Assembly (NCBI RefSeq): GCF_900104085.1
Contig: NZ_FNLD01000001.1
Coordinates: 1,842,331 to 1,906,330 of the forward strand
Direction: 5' to 3'
Length of the DNA stretch: 64,000 nucleotides
From: Pseudoxanthomonas sp. CF125
GTDB taxonomy: Bacteria > Pseudomonadota > Gammaproteobacteria > Xanthomonadales > Xanthomonadaceae
Shown here: in pieces, positions 37,441 to 47,020 of the stretch
Numbering within the stretch: position 1 is the first letter of the stretch
Layout: each line of letters begins with the position of its first letter
Program-made: the position numbers and the translations under genes
Notes under the pieces: generated by a model
The model's database searches: none
What the model was told of the DNA's origin: nothing
Seen by the model: the letters and a program-made list of their open reading frames with translations, nothing else

Positions 37441-37881
37441 ATGCCTTCGATCCGTCCTTCCCTGCTTCTCGGAATGTTGCTGCTCAGCGGCTGCGCTAGC
37501 GCCAGCAGCTGGGTGGAACTGGGCGGCCAGCGCTACAAAGTAGAAGTGGCCGACGACGACGCCGAACGCGCGCGCGGGTTGATGTTCCGCGACCAACTGG
37601 CGCCCGGCACCGGCATGATCTTCCTGCACGACCGCGAAGAGCCGCAGGCGTACTGGATGAAGAACACCAAGATCGCGCTGGACATCCTGTACTTCGACAG
37701 CGCGCGCAAGCTGGTGGCGCAACAGCGCGACGTGCCGCCCTGTTCGGCCGGCAACGCCTGCCCGCCGTATCCCAGCAACGCGCCGGCCCGCTACGTGCTG
37801 GAACTGAACGCCGGCGAAGCGGCGAAGCTGAAGCTGCAGAACGGCGCCGAGCTGAAATTCAGCAAAGACATCCTCCCGTAG
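37441..37881 (+). CDS. DUF192 family lipoprotein
   Basis: 146 residues with lipobox LLSGC (Cys19). DUF192 core: VADDDAERARGLMFRDQLAP, GMIFLHDREEPQAYWMKNTK, LDILYFDSARKLVAQQRDVP, and a CSAGNACPPY pair of cysteines. The fold resembles ribosome-associated/cold-shock-like barrels; the function is unknown. The TAG stop comes from an adjoining GTAG REP. Confidence 0.85.
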   Translation: MPSIRPSLLLGMLLLSGCASASSWVELGGQRYKVEVADDDAERARGLMFRDQLAPGTGMIFLHDREEPQAYWMKNTKIALDILYFDSARKLVAQQRDVPPCSAGNACPPYPSNAPARYVLELNAGEAAKLKLQNGAELKFSKDILP

Positions 37882-37901
37882 GTCGGGGCTACGCCCCCGA
37901 C
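37878..37901. repeat. Single GTAG REP (class R1)
   Basis: GTAGGTCGGGGCTACGCCCC; its TAG ends the DUF192 gene. Confidence 0.8.
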
Positions 37902-37941
37902 GCACGGGGACACGGACACACGGAAGTCCCCGTCCCCCATT

Positions 37942-38046
37942 CCGTTCGTGGTGAGCCTGTCGAACCACGCTCTTGGCGGCATTCTTCAGACAGCGACGCT
38001 CCAATATCCGGCGAAAAGCGTGGTTCGACAAGCTCACCACGAACGG
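37942..38046. repeat. Long inverted repeat (class R7)
   Basis: Arms CCGTTCGTGGTGAGCCTGTC... and ...GACAAGCTCACCACGAACGG, about 30 bp each, with a spacer of about 45 bases, in the DUF192-SirB1 gap. Confidence 0.8.
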
Positions 38047-38140
38047 GGCAACAAACCGCGATTCGACATCAATGAATCGATTGCGCCCGAACTGCCCCGC
38101 AGGGCTTGATTGTGGCGGTAATTGACGCCAATCTTGGGCC

Positions 38141-38986
38141 ATGGGGGTAAGACTGACATTGCCGGAATGGAGTTCGCTGGCGGCGCAGGCCGATGAATCC
38201 GTGCCCCTGCTGGAAACCGCGCTGCTGATCGCGCGCGACGAATATCCCGACCTCGACGCCGATCTCTACGACACCCTGGTGCAAAGCCACGCCGAGCACC
38301 TGCGCCCGGAGATCGAGGCCATCGACGCCTGGCCGCTGAAGATGGCGGCTATCAACCGGCACCTGTTCGACGAGCTGGGCTACACCGGCAATCACGACGA
38401 GTACTACGACCCGCGCAACAGCTACCTCAACGAAGTGTTCGAGCGCCGGCTGGGCAATCCCATTTCGCTGGCGATGGTGCAGATAGAAGTCGCGCGCCGC
38501 CTGGGCGTGCCGCTGGACGGCGTGTCCTTCCCCGGCCATTTCCTGGTGCGGCTGCCGGTGGACGACGGCATCCTGGTGATGGATCCGTTCAACGGCGGGC
38601 GCCCGCTGGGCGCGGACGAACTACGCGAACGCGCCAAACCGCACCTGGGCGGCGACATTCCCGACGACAACGCGCTGATGCACATCCTGGACCCGGCCTC
38701 GCACCGCGCCATCCTGATCCGCATGCTGCGCAATCTGCACGGCGTGTACGCCGAACGCGACGAGTGGGACCGCGCCGCGCGCAGCGCCGACCGCGTGCTC
38801 AAGCTTTCGCCGGACCAGCCCGAGGCCTTGCGCGACCGTGGCCTGGCCTACCTGAAAATGGACTACAAGCAAGGAGCGCGGCACGATCTGGCGCGTTACC
38901 TGCACGTGGCCCCGGAAGCAGCCGACGCGCACGCCCTGCGCGAGCGCCTGGTGGAATTGAACACCAGCAAATCGCGGATGCACTGA
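38141..38986 (+). CDS. SirB1 family (transglutaminase-like/TPR) protein
   Basis: 281 residues. Residues 60-190 hold the Transglut_core2 region (INRHLFDELGYTGNHDEYYD, RRLGNPISLAMVQIEVARRL, FPGHFLVRLP). The nucleophile Cys of true transglutaminases is not evident at the S/L position of NPISLAM. The C-terminal 70 residues form a TPR-like pair (SADRVLKLSPDQPEALRDRG). The function is unknown; related proteins occur in conserved proteobacterial loci. Confidence 0.88.
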   Translation: MGVRLTLPEWSSLAAQADESVPLLETALLIARDEYPDLDADLYDTLVQSHAEHLRPEIEAIDAWPLKMAAINRHLFDELGYTGNHDEYYDPRNSYLNEVFERRLGNPISLAMVQIEVARRLGVPLDGVSFPGHFLVRLPVDDGILVMDPFNGGRPLGADELRERAKPHLGGDIPDDNALMHILDPASHRAILIRMLRNLHGVYAERDEWDRAARSADRVLKLSPDQPEALRDRGLAYLKMDYKQGARHDLARYLHVAPEAADAHALRERLVELNTSKSRMH

Positions 38987-39007
38987 CCACTTATAGAAAC
39001 CGCCGTT

Positions 39008-39076
39008 GTAGGAGCGGGCCCTGCCCGCGACGAAGCCTTACCGGTAGAGCCTGTCGCGGGCAGGGCCCGCTCCTAC
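39008..39076. repeat. GTAG REP doublet (class R3)
   Basis: Same arms as 35345-35413 with the loop in the opposite orientation (GAAGCCTTACCGGTAGAGCC). Confidence 0.88.
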
Positions 39077-39080
39077 AAGA

Positions 39081-39272
39081 TCAATCGACCTCGACCATCT
39101 CGAAATCGTCCTTGGTCACGCCGCAGTCCGGACAGGTCCAGGTGTCCGGAATGTCTTTCCAGCGCGTACCGGGCGCCAGACCTTCTTCGGGCAGGCCCTT
39201 GGCTTCGTCGTAGATGAAGCCGCACACCACGCACATCCAGGTCTGGTAACGGCTGTCGTCGGCGTCGGTCAT
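39081..39272 (-). CDS. rubA: Rubredoxin
   Basis: 63 residues with the two iron-binding pairs CVVCG and CPDCG and the expected [20 protein letters not shown] and W-DIPDTW spacing. It is a one-electron carrier. It is divergent from thiE across 67 bp. The start is [12 protein letters not shown]; upstream in-frame extensions run into the thiE region and are rejected. Confidence 0.94.
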   Translation of the reverse strand: MTDADDSRYQTWMCVVCGFIYDEAKGLPEEGLAPGTRWKDIPDTWTCPDCGVTKDDFEMVEVD

Positions 39273-39339
39273 CGGGGGATAATGGCGGGGAAGCGGGCGC
39301 CTATTGTCCCATTCCCCACCCCGCACCGGAAGTTTGCCG

Positions 39340-39981
39340 ATGAATTCCCGCTGGCCGCAGCCCGGCTCCGCACCCCGCGGCCTGTACCTGATCACCCCGG
39401 ACGAGCCCGACACCGCGCGGCTGCTGGCCCGTACCGCACCGTTGCTGGCGCAAGGCGCGACCTGGCTGCAATACCGCAACAAGGCGGCGGGCGAGGCTTT
39501 GCGGCACGAACAGGCCGCAGCGCTGCAAGCGCTATGCGCAAACGCCGGGGTACCGTTGATCGTCAACGACGACGTGCGCCTGGCCAAGGCGGTCGGCGCG
39601 GCGGGGGTTCACCTGGGCGAAGACGACGGCGATATCGCCGCAGCGCGTGCGCTGCTGGGTACGGAGGCGATCATCGGTTCGTCCTGCTACGACCAATTGC
39701 AATTGGCCGAAGCCGCCGTTGCGGCCGGCGCGGATTACGTGGCTTTCGGCGCCTTCTTTCCCACTCGCAGCAAGACCGGGACTCGTCGGGCCACGGTAGA
39801 TCTGTTGTCGCGGGCCGCCTCGCTGGGCGTGCCGCGGGTGGCGATAGGCGGCATTACCCCGGACAATGCGCATTCACTGATCGAAGCCGGAGCGGACCTG
39901 GTTGCGGTGATTTCCGGCGTCTACGACGCGGCCGATGCGGTAGCTGCGGTCCATGCTTACCTCCGCTGCTTCGCCCGATAA
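39340..39981 (+). CDS. thiE: Thiamine-phosphate synthase
   Basis: 213 residues, joining HMP-PP and thiazole-P to make thiamine phosphate. TIM-barrel motifs: [58 protein letters not shown] and [11 protein letters not shown]. The start was chosen at [12 protein letters not shown]; an upstream ATG at 39304 would overlap the control region of rubA. It is followed by a REP doublet and hemL. Confidence 0.94.
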   Translation: MNSRWPQPGSAPRGLYLITPDEPDTARLLARTAPLLAQGATWLQYRNKAAGEALRHEQAAALQALCANAGVPLIVNDDVRLAKAVGAAGVHLGEDDGDIAAARALLGTEAIIGSSCYDQLQLAEAAVAAGADYVAFGAFFPTRSKTGTRRATVDLLSRAASLGVPRVAIGGITPDNAHSLIEAGADLVAVISGVYDAADAVAAVHAYLRCFAR

Positions 39982-39991
39982 CCCGCTCTTC

Positions 39992-40060
39992 GTAGGAGCG
40001 GGCCCTGCCCGCGACGGGGCTTTGCCGGTAGAGCCTGTCGCGGGCAGGGCCCGCTCCTAC
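39992..40060. repeat. GTAG REP doublet (class R3)
   Basis: Near-identical to 39008-39076 in the same orientation, flanking rubA-thiE as direct copies. Confidence 0.88.
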
Positions 40061-40092
40061 AAAAAAGAAACTTCACGAATCGACGGCCACTC

Positions 40093-41385
40093 ATGAACCA
40101 CGAAAAATCCCACACCCTGTTCACGCGCGCCCAAAAATTGCTGCCCGGCGGCGTCAACTCGCCGGTGCGCGCCTTCAAGTCGGTGGGCGGCGAACCGTTC
40201 TTCGTGCAGCGCGCCGACGGCCCGTATCTGTTCGACGTGGACGGCAACCGCTACATAGACTACGTGGGCTCATGGGGCCCGATGATCGTCGGCCACAACC
40301 ATCCTGCCGTGCGCGACGCCGTGCAGCGCGCGATCCAGGACGGCCTGTCGTTCGGCGCGCCCTGTCCGGCCGAAGTGACCATGGCCGAAACCCTCACCCG
40401 GCTGGTGCCGTCCTGCGAAATGGTACGCATGGTCAACTCCGGCACCGAGGCCACGCTGTCGGCGATCCGGCTGGCGCGCGGCGCGACTGGGCGCATGCGC
40501 ATCGTCAAGTTCGAGGGCTGCTATCACGGCCATGGCGACTCGTTCCTGGTCAAGGCCGGCTCCGGCATGTTGACGCTGGGCGTGCCGACTTCGCCCGGCG
40601 TGCCCAAGGCATTGGCCGACCTGACCTTGACGCTGAGCTACAACGATTTCGACGGCGCCACGGAATTGTTCGAATCGCTGGGCGGCGAGATCGCCTGCGT
40701 GATCGTGGAGCCGGTGGTCGGCAACGCCAACTGCCTGCCGCCGCGCGAAGGCTATCTGCAACACCTGCGCGAGCTGTGCAGCAAACACGGCGCGCTATTG
40801 ATCTTCGACGAAGTGATGACCGGTTTCCGTGTCGCGCTCGGCGGCGCGCAGGCGCATTACGGCATCACCCCCGACCTCACCACCTTCGGCAAGATCATCG
40901 GCGGCGGCATGCCGGTGGGCGCTTACGGCGGCCGGCGCGAGCTGATGGCGCAGATCGCGCCCAGCGGCCCGATCTACCAGGCCGGCACGCTCAGCGGCAA
41001 TCCGGTGGCGATGGCGGCCGGTCTGGCCATGTTGGAGCTGGTGCAGGCGCCTGGATTCCACGACAAGCTGACTGCGGCTACCCATGCGTTGTGCGACGGA
41101 CTGGAAGCGGCCGCTCGTGATGCCGGCGTTGCTGTCACCACCAACCGCGTCGGCGGCATGTTCGGCCTGTTCTTCACTTCCGAAAAAGTCGACACCTACG
41201 CCCAGGCTATCGCCTGCGACACGGCCGCGTTCAACCGCTTCTTCCACGCCATGCTCGAACGCGGCGTTTATCTGGCGCCGTCCGCATACGAAGCAGGCTT
41301 CATGTCCAGTGCGCATGACCAAGCGATCATCGCGCAGACCATTGCGGCCGCACGCGAGGCCTTCCAGGTCGCCGCCGCCGGATGA
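40093..41385 (+). CDS. hemL: Glutamate-1-semialdehyde 2,1-aminomutase
   Basis: 430 residues; PLP enzyme converting glutamate-1-semialdehyde to 5-aminolevulinate for heme. The PLP lysine is Lys267 in [18 protein letters not shown], with [34 protein letters not shown] and [15 protein letters not shown] also present. It overlaps the next gene (HAD hydrolase) by ATGA. Confidence 0.97.
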   Translation: MNHEKSHTLFTRAQKLLPGGVNSPVRAFKSVGGEPFFVQRADGPYLFDVDGNRYIDYVGSWGPMIVGHNHPAVRDAVQRAIQDGLSFGAPCPAEVTMAETLTRLVPSCEMVRMVNSGTEATLSAIRLARGATGRMRIVKFEGCYHGHGDSFLVKAGSGMLTLGVPTSPGVPKALADLTLTLSYNDFDGATELFESLGGEIACVIVEPVVGNANCLPPREGYLQHLRELCSKHGALLIFDEVMTGFRVALGGAQAHYGITPDLTTFGKIIGGGMPVGAYGGRRELMAQIAPSGPIYQAGTLSGNPVAMAAGLAMLELVQAPGFHDKLTAATHALCDGLEAAARDAGVAVTTNRVGGMFGLFFTSEKVDTYAQAIACDTAAFNRFFHAMLERGVYLAPSAYEAGFMSSAHDQAIIAQTIAAAREAFQVAAAG

Positions 41386-42014
41386 GCGCGCCGGCCCTGG
41401 TCCTGTTCGACCTGGACGGCGTACTGGCGCACTACGATCACGCGCCGCGTCTGCGCGTGCTGGCCGAACGCACCGGCACCAGCGAACGCGCGGTGTCTGC
41501 GGCGTTGTTCGAATCGGGCCTGGAACAGGAAGCCGACCTGGGCTTGCACGACGCCCAGGATCACGCCGAGGAATTGGCGAAACGATTGGGTGCACCGGTC
41601 GCCATTGCCGATCTGGTCGCCGCGCGCGCGGCGGCGATGACCGCAAACGCAGGCGTGCTGGCGATGGCCAAGCAGGTGGCGCGCAAAGCGCGCGTCGCCA
41701 TCCTGACCAACAACAACCTGTTGCTGCGGGACAACCTGGCCGCCATTTGCCCGCCGCTGTTCCCGCTGTTCGAACAACGCGTGTTCTGCTCCGCGCAATT
41801 CAGGCTGGGCAAGCCCGACCCCAAGGTGTTCCTGCTTTGCCTGGAGGCACTGGGTACGCCACCGGAAGCCTGCTTCTTCATCGACGACAAACCCGAAAAC
41901 CCCGAAGGCGCACGCGCCGCCGGGCTTTCCGCGCACCACTATCTCAACGACACCCTGCTGCGCGCGGAGTTGTTCCAGCGCGGCCTACTGGAGGAACAAC
42001 CCGATGCGCCTTGA
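41382..42014 (+). CDS. HAD-superfamily hydrolase
   Basis: 210 residues with all four HAD motifs: DLDGVL (Asp10, Asp12), [13 protein letters not shown] and FIDDKPEN. The insert between motifs I and II is a helical cap of the subfamily IA type. The substrate is unknown, and phosphoglycolate or sugar phosphates are usual for the family. It is coupled to hemL by ATGA and overlaps the next gene by 11 bp. Confidence 0.88.
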   Translation: MSAPALVLFDLDGVLAHYDHAPRLRVLAERTGTSERAVSAALFESGLEQEADLGLHDAQDHAEELAKRLGAPVAIADLVAARAAAMTANAGVLAMAKQVARKARVAILTNNNLLLRDNLAAICPPLFPLFEQRVFCSAQFRLGKPDPKVFLLCLEALGTPPEACFFIDDKPENPEGARAAGLSAHHYLNDTLLRAELFQRGLLEEQPDAP

Positions 42015-43128
42015 AACCCTCGCCATCCATGCCGGCGGCGAAAGCGACCGCGAAACCGGCGCGCTGGCGCCGCCCATCCATCTGGCCACCACCTTCAAGC
42101 ACGGGCCCGCGGGCGAGCGCATCGCCGACTACGAATACCAGCGCGAAAGCAATCCGACCAACGACCGTCTGCGCGAGGCGATCGCCGCGATGGAAGGCGC
42201 CGCCACGGCGTTGACCTTCGCGTCGGGCATGGCCGCGGTCACCACACTGCTGGAATCGCTACCGTCCGGCACGCGCATCCTGGTCCCGGACGACTGCTAT
42301 TCCGGCGTACGCATGCTGGCGACGGAATTCCTGCCCGAGCGCGGCATCGAAGTCCGGCGCCTGGACATCGCCGACCTGGCGGCCGTGCGCGCCGCCTGTG
42401 CCGAAGGCGTGGGCCTGATCTGGGCGGAAACGCCTTCCAATCCATTGATGAAGGTCAGCGATATCGCCGCGCTGGCGGCACTGGCGCACGAACGCGGCGC
42501 GCTGCTGGTCTGCGACAACACTTTCGCCTCGCCGGTACTGCAGCAGCCGCTGGCGCTGGGTGCGGACATCGTCATGCATTCCACCACCAAGTATTTCGGC
42601 GGTCACAGCGACGTGCTGGGCGGGGCGCTGGCATTCAAGCACGACGACGATTTCTGCAAGCGCGTCGCCCATCGCCTGCACATCACCGGCGCGGTACTGG
42701 CGCCGTTCAGCGCCTGGCTGACGTTGCGCGGCTGCCGTTCGCTGCCGGCGCGCATGGCCCTGCACTGCTCCAATGCGCGTCGCGTCGCCGAATTTCTGGA
42801 AGCGCAGCCGCAGGTGGAACGGGTGAACTATCCGGGCCTGCCTTCGCATCCGGGACACGCACTGGCTGCGCGTCAGATGCGCGATTTCGGCGGCATGCTA
42901 AGCGTGCAGCTGCGCGGCGGCCGTGAGGCGGCGCTGGCGATGGCCGGCAGGCTGCAGCTGTTCACCAATGCGACCTCGCTGGGCGGCTGCGAATCGCTGG
43001 TGGAGCATCGCGGTTCGGTGGAAGGGCCGCATACGACTACTCCGCAGAATCTACTGCGCTTGTCGGTGGGGTTGGAGCACATCGACGATCTGATTGCGGA
43101 TCTGCAGCAAGCCTTGCAAGAAGCTTGA
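42004..43128 (+). CDS. metB: Cys/Met-metabolism PLP enzyme, cystathionine gamma-synthase-like
   Basis: 374 residues. The PLP lysine is Lys196 in MHSTTKYFGGHSDVLGG; LAPPIHLATTFKH, YQRESNPTNDRLREAIAAME and SLGGCESLVEHR are the family blocks. The enzyme could be cystathionine gamma-synthase, a gamma-lyase or O-succinylhomoserine sulfhydrylase, since these cannot be separated reliably by eye. Translation overlaps the HAD gene. Confidence 0.85.
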   Translation: MRLETLAIHAGGESDRETGALAPPIHLATTFKHGPAGERIADYEYQRESNPTNDRLREAIAAMEGAATALTFASGMAAVTTLLESLPSGTRILVPDDCYSGVRMLATEFLPERGIEVRRLDIADLAAVRAACAEGVGLIWAETPSNPLMKVSDIAALAALAHERGALLVCDNTFASPVLQQPLALGADIVMHSTTKYFGGHSDVLGGALAFKHDDDFCKRVAHRLHITGAVLAPFSAWLTLRGCRSLPARMALHCSNARRVAEFLEAQPQVERVNYPGLPSHPGHALAARQMRDFGGMLSVQLRGGREAALAMAGRLQLFTNATSLGGCESLVEHRGSVEGPHTTTPQNLLRLSVGLEHIDDLIADLQQALQEA

Positions 43129-43145
43129 GTGCGCGCTGTTCCAAC

Positions 43146-43294
43146 CCTTCTCCCCTCGGGAGAAGAGCCTGCCCCGTACTCGATACGGGGTGGCGCGTAG
43201 CGCCGGATGAGGGTACGGCGGAGTCAGAATAGTTCACCATCATGGACTTCGCCGTACCCTCACCCCAACCCCTCTCCCGAGGGGAGAGGGGCTT
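43146..43294. repeat. Inverted repeat with CTCTCCCGAGGGGAGAG arms (class R6)
   Basis: Left part CCCTTCTCCCCTCGGGAGAA, central TACGGCG/CGCCGTA arms, and right part CCCCTCTCCCGAGGGGAGAG. It fills the convergent metB-argD gap, ending at the argD stop, and may act as a terminator. Confidence 0.75.
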
Positions 43295-44530
43295 TTAGGG
43301 TGTCGGCAAGTTCTTTGCGAAAACCGACAAAGCCGAGCGCAAGCGCGCCATGCCATCAGCGACTTCCACATCGGTGATATTCAACGCCGGCACGAACCGC
43401 AACACGTCAGGTCCTGCCTGTAGCAGCAACAGCCCTGCAGCAGCGGCGTGATCGAGAATCTCTCCGGCGCGCCCCGCATATTCCGGCTTCAGCACCGCTC
43501 CCAGCATCAAGCCTCGACCGCGAACTTCCGAGAACAGCGAAAATTCCGCATTCAGCGAATCCAGGCCATCGCGCAATGCCTGCGCTTGTTTTTCAACATT
43601 GGCCGAAATCTCCGCCGAACCCAGCTTGCGCAACGCCACCCGCGCCACCGCAGCGGCCAATGGATTTCCGCCGAAAGTGGTGCCATGCGCGCCGAACTGC
43701 ATCACCTCGGCGACCTTCGGCCCTACCAGCATCGCGCCGATAGGGAAACCGCCGCCCAGCGCCTTGGCCAGGGTGACGATGTCCGGCGTGACGCCTTCCT
43801 GCCAATGCGCGAACAAAGTGCCCGTACGGCCCATGCCGCACTGGATTTCATCCAGCGCCAGCAAGGCGCCGTGGCGGTCGCAGAGTCCGCGCACGCCGCG
43901 CAGGAAGCCTTCGGCCGCCGGCATCACTCCACCTTCGCCCTGGATCGGCTCGACCAGCACTGCGGCGACATCGCCGGCAGCCATGGCCGTTTCAAGCTGC
44001 CCCAGATCGTTGAAATCTACGTACCGGAAACCGCCCGGCAACGGTTCGTAGCCTTCCTGGTACTTCGGCTGCGCGGTCGCGGTGACCGCCGCCAGCGTGC
44101 GTCCGTGGAAGCTGCCGCGGAAGGTGACGATCACGCGACGATCCGGCGCGCGGCCCTGTGCGGTGGCCCACTTGCGGATCAGCTTGATCGTCGCTTCGTT
44201 GGCTTCGGTTCCCGAGTTGCACAGGAACACGCGCGAAGCGAAACGCGAGGCGGTGACCAGCTCCTCGGCCAGGCGCAGCGGCGGTTCGCTGTAGAACACG
44301 TTGCTGGTGTGCCACAGCTTGCCGGCCTGCTCGGTCAGCGCGGCGACCAGATCGGGATCGTTGTGGCCCAGTCCGCAAACGGCGATGCCGGCCGACAGAT
44401 CCACGTACTCGTTGCCGTCGCGGTCCCAGACCCGCGCGCCCTGCCCGCGCTCCAGGATCACTTCGCGCGGACGGTAGACGGGGAGGTAGTAGTGCTGGCC
44501 GGCGGCGAGCAGGTCGGCGGTGTCGGACAT
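43295..44530 (-). CDS. argD: Acetylornithine/succinylornithine-type aminotransferase
   Basis: 411-residue class III PLP aminotransferase. Lys256 in TLAKALGGGFPIGAML, NSGTEANEATIKLIRKWA, FRGSFHGRTLAAVTATAQ and LLALDEIQCGMGRTGTLFAH match ArgD/AstC. It probably serves arginine synthesis, or catabolism as AstC; no other arg or ast gene is adjacent. It lies 25 bp after an isochorismatase-like gene. Confidence 0.85.
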   Translation of the reverse strand: MSDTADLLAAGQHYYLPVYRPREVILERGQGARVWDRDGNEYVDLSAGIAVCGLGHNDPDLVAALTEQAGKLWHTSNVFYSEPPLRLAEELVTASRFASRVFLCNSGTEANEATIKLIRKWATAQGRAPDRRVIVTFRGSFHGRTLAAVTATAQPKYQEGYEPLPGGFRYVDFNDLGQLETAMAAGDVAAVLVEPIQGEGGVMPAAEGFLRGVRGLCDRHGALLALDEIQCGMGRTGTLFAHWQEGVTPDIVTLAKALGGGFPIGAMLVGPKVAEVMQFGAHGTTFGGNPLAAAVARVALRKLGSAEISANVEKQAQALRDGLDSLNAEFSLFSEVRGRGLMLGAVLKPEYAGRAGEILDHAAAAGLLLLQAGPDVLRFVPALNITDVEVADGMARLRSALSVFAKNLPTP

Positions 44531-44555
44531 TCGATTGGGATCCTGGAGCGATGGA

Positions 44556-45095
44556 TCAGGAGGTGAAGCGGATCTGGTCCGCCGGCACGGCTTCGATCAC
44601 CGGGCCGAAGCTGCTGATGTCGGGCAGGGTCGCGTTGTGGTGGATGCGGATCTGGGCGGCGCTGGCGTGCGCCTTGTCCTGGGTGGTGTGCGCGTCGGCC
44701 GCCAGGATCACCGCATAGCCGTGGGCGGCGGCGCTGCGGGTGGTGGTATCCACGCAGAATTCGGTGGCGTAGCCGCAGATCACCAGCTGTTCGACGCCGG
44801 AGAACGCCAGCACTTCGTCCAGGCCGGTGCGCAGGAAGGAATCGGGCGTGGTCTTGCGGATGCGATGGTCGGCGGAGCCGGCCTGCAGGCGGGAGTCCAG
44901 CTGCCAACCGGGCGAGCCGTGCTGCAGCTGGGTGCCGGGAACTTCGTGTTGAACCAGGATCACCGGCACGTCGCTGGCCCGTGCACGCGCAGCCAGTGCG
45001 TTGATGCGTGCAATCACGGCATCAGCTTCGGCGGGAGCGGGGATTTCGTCGAACAGGCCTTGCTGGACGTCGATGATCAACAGCGCGTTCTTCAT
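44556..45095 (-). CDS. Isochorismatase-like cysteine hydrolase
   Basis: 179 residues with the catalytic triad Asp9 (LLIIDVQQGLFD), Lys81 (KTTPDSF) and Cys114 (ICGYATEFCVDTT), and the preceding cis-peptide region intact. Such enzymes are amidases/ureidohydrolases (nicotinamidase-like) or true isochorismatases; the substrate is not readable. The start at MKNALLII is chosen because the 10-codon extension lacks a ribosome site. It is likely co-transcribed with the aminotransferase. Confidence 0.88.
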   Translation of the reverse strand: MKNALLIIDVQQGLFDEIPAPAEADAVIARINALAARARASDVPVILVQHEVPGTQLQHGSPGWQLDSRLQAGSADHRIRKTTPDSFLRTGLDEVLAFSGVEQLVICGYATEFCVDTTTRSAAAHGYAVILAADAHTTQDKAHASAAQIRIHHNATLPDISSFGPVIEAVPADQIRFTS

Positions 45096-45241
45096 TGAGA
45101 GGTTCCGGCAAAAGGAGCGCAGCACGCGATCGAATGGCTGTGCTGGTCATTGTACAGATGCGAACACCGGGTCGCAGCCGCATCGGCCTTCCATGCTCAA
45201 TGCGTGCGGCGTATCACGAGCCGTGCGCCAGGAAACGAAAA

Positions 45242-45263
45242 AGCCCCGGCGCAAACCGGGGCT
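45242..45263 (-). terminator. Terminator of the subtilisin gene
   Basis: Stem AGCCCCGG/CCGGGGCT (45242-45249 with 45256-45263) with a T-run on the minus strand, 30 bp after the protease stop. Confidence 0.8.
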
Positions 45264-45292
45264 CGAGACGTGTCTGGGCGTGGAGAACCCGA

Positions 45293-47020
45293 TCAGTTGA
45301 AGGTCATGCCCCAGCCGAGCATCGGGGCCGTGGTCGAGGACGCGTTGTTGACGAGCAGCTTCCAGGTGCCTTCGCGCACTTCGCCGGACAGGTTCAGCGT
45401 GAACGGCTGGGTGCCGAAGCCGCCCAGCGGTGGCAAGGGATAGACCGTTCCGTCGGGCGCGACCAGTTGCAGTTGCAAACTGCCAGGGCTGGCCGGGTTG
45501 GCGCTCACGAAGATCTGCGTGTTGCAGGACGCGTTGCCCGGTCCCGGAGCGAGCAACGTACGCACGCCCACCGTCTGGGCGGGAACGGCGCCGCCGTTGC
45601 CGCTAACGCTCAGCGGCATGCTCAAGGCGACGTTGACCGCGCTCCGGGCATTCACGATGCCTGTACCGATGGGCTGTGAGGCCGTCGACGGAAATGGGGT
45701 AGCCGTGCACTTGAGCAGGGCTTCCATCTGCGCCGGTGTCTTGGGAATCGTGGAGATCGACTGGACCAGCGCGGCCACGCCTGCCACGTGCGGGGCCGAC
45801 ATCGACGTTCCGCTCTTGCTGGCGTAGGACTCGCTTGCCGGAGCGGTCGTACCGTTGTTGTTTGTGGAAAAGATGCCGGACCCAGGTGCGGCCAGATCCA
45901 CGGCGGGTCCGTAGTTGGAGAAGTCCGGACGTGTCCCAGCGTTGGTAGTGGCTCCGACCGCGATGACTTGGTTGCAATTGGCAGGCGAGAAGCCGGCGGT
46001 GTTCGCATTGCTGTTGCCGGCCGCAATGACCAGCGTCGCACCCAGGCCCACTGCGGTATTGATCGCGCTCTGGGTGGTCGTGCCGCAGGCGCCCTGCCCA
46101 CCCAGGCTGAGGTTGATCACCTCGGCGGGATTCGGATTGGCCGGAATGCCGGGCACGCTGCCGCCGGCTGCCCAGGTGATCGCATCGGCGATATCGGAGT
46201 CATAACCTCCGCAGGTCCCCAAAGCGCGCAGCGGAACCACCTTGGCCGCGTACGCGACCCCCGCCACGCCTTGTGCGTTGTTGGCGACTGCCGCGATGGT
46301 GCCGGTAACGTGGGTACCGTGCCAGCTTGAATTCTGCGCCGGGTGCGAACCTCCGCACTGATTGGCAGCGACCCAGTCGCCAGGATCGTTCGGATCGCTG
46401 TCGCGTCCATCGCCGTCGTTGGAGACGGTCACATCGCCGATGAAATCGTAGCCCGGCAGGATATTGGCGTTGAGATCGCTGTGGTTGGTGATGCCGGTAT
46501 CGATCACCGCCACCACCGCGCCAGCGCCCTGCGTGACATCCCAGGCATGGTCGGCCCGGATACCCCACGTTTTGTACATATCCCATTGGCGTGGCAGGTA
46601 ATAGGTATCGTTCGGAGTGAGGAACGCATGCATGCGCCGGTCGACTTCGACGTACTCCACATCCGGATCGGCAGCGATCTGGCGCATCAGCGATTCGGCT
46701 TCCACCCGGTCCAGCTTGCGGTCGATACGCACCACGTCAGATCCGATGCCCATGCGGCGCAGATGCTTGAGAGCCAGCGCCTTGCCACCTACCTGCGCCG
46801 ATGCGGCGCGCACCAGCGACTCTTTCGCCTTGGAAACGCTGCCGCGCTCCGGACTTCCGCTGCGATAGCCGACGATGAACTGGTCATAGGCCTGCCCGGA
46901 ACTCAGACCCGCAAGATCGACCCTGCCGGCCATGGCGGGCGCGGCGATCAGCGAGACCGCAACGGCGGTAGCGAAGGACAATGCATGCATACGCATACGA
47001 CGATTTGATACAAACGACAT
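45293..47020 (-). CDS. Secreted S8 family serine protease with P domain
   Basis: 575 residues. Signal peptide ends APAMAG; an inhibitor-like propeptide covers about 40-130. The catalytic domain holds Asp174 (AVIDTGITNH), His234 (HGTHVTG), oxyanion Asn336 (IAAGNSN) and Ser406 (GTSMSAPHVAG). The C-terminal 110 residues form a P-domain-like beta sandwich (LAPDG-like QLVAPDGTVYPLPPLGG, EVREGTWKLLVNN) usually removed on maturation. AGGAAGAG precedes the ATG. It belongs to the extracellular-protease set typical of these predatory or lytic bacteria. Confidence 0.95.
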   Translation of the reverse strand: MSFVSNRRMRMHALSFATAVAVSLIAAPAMAGRVDLAGLSSGQAYDQFIVGYRSGSPERGSVSKAKESLVRAASAQVGGKALALKHLRRMGIGSDVVRIDRKLDRVEAESLMRQIAADPDVEYVEVDRRMHAFLTPNDTYYLPRQWDMYKTWGIRADHAWDVTQGAGAVVAVIDTGITNHSDLNANILPGYDFIGDVTVSNDGDGRDSDPNDPGDWVAANQCGGSHPAQNSSWHGTHVTGTIAAVANNAQGVAGVAYAAKVVPLRALGTCGGYDSDIADAITWAAGGSVPGIPANPNPAEVINLSLGGQGACGTTTQSAINTAVGLGATLVIAAGNSNANTAGFSPANCNQVIAVGATTNAGTRPDFSNYGPAVDLAAPGSGIFSTNNNGTTAPASESYASKSGTSMSAPHVAGVAALVQSISTIPKTPAQMEALLKCTATPFPSTASQPIGTGIVNARSAVNVALSMPLSVSGNGGAVPAQTVGVRTLLAPGPGNASCNTQIFVSANPASPGSLQLQLVAPDGTVYPLPPLGGFGTQPFTLNLSGEVREGTWKLLVNNASSTTAPMLGWGMTFN

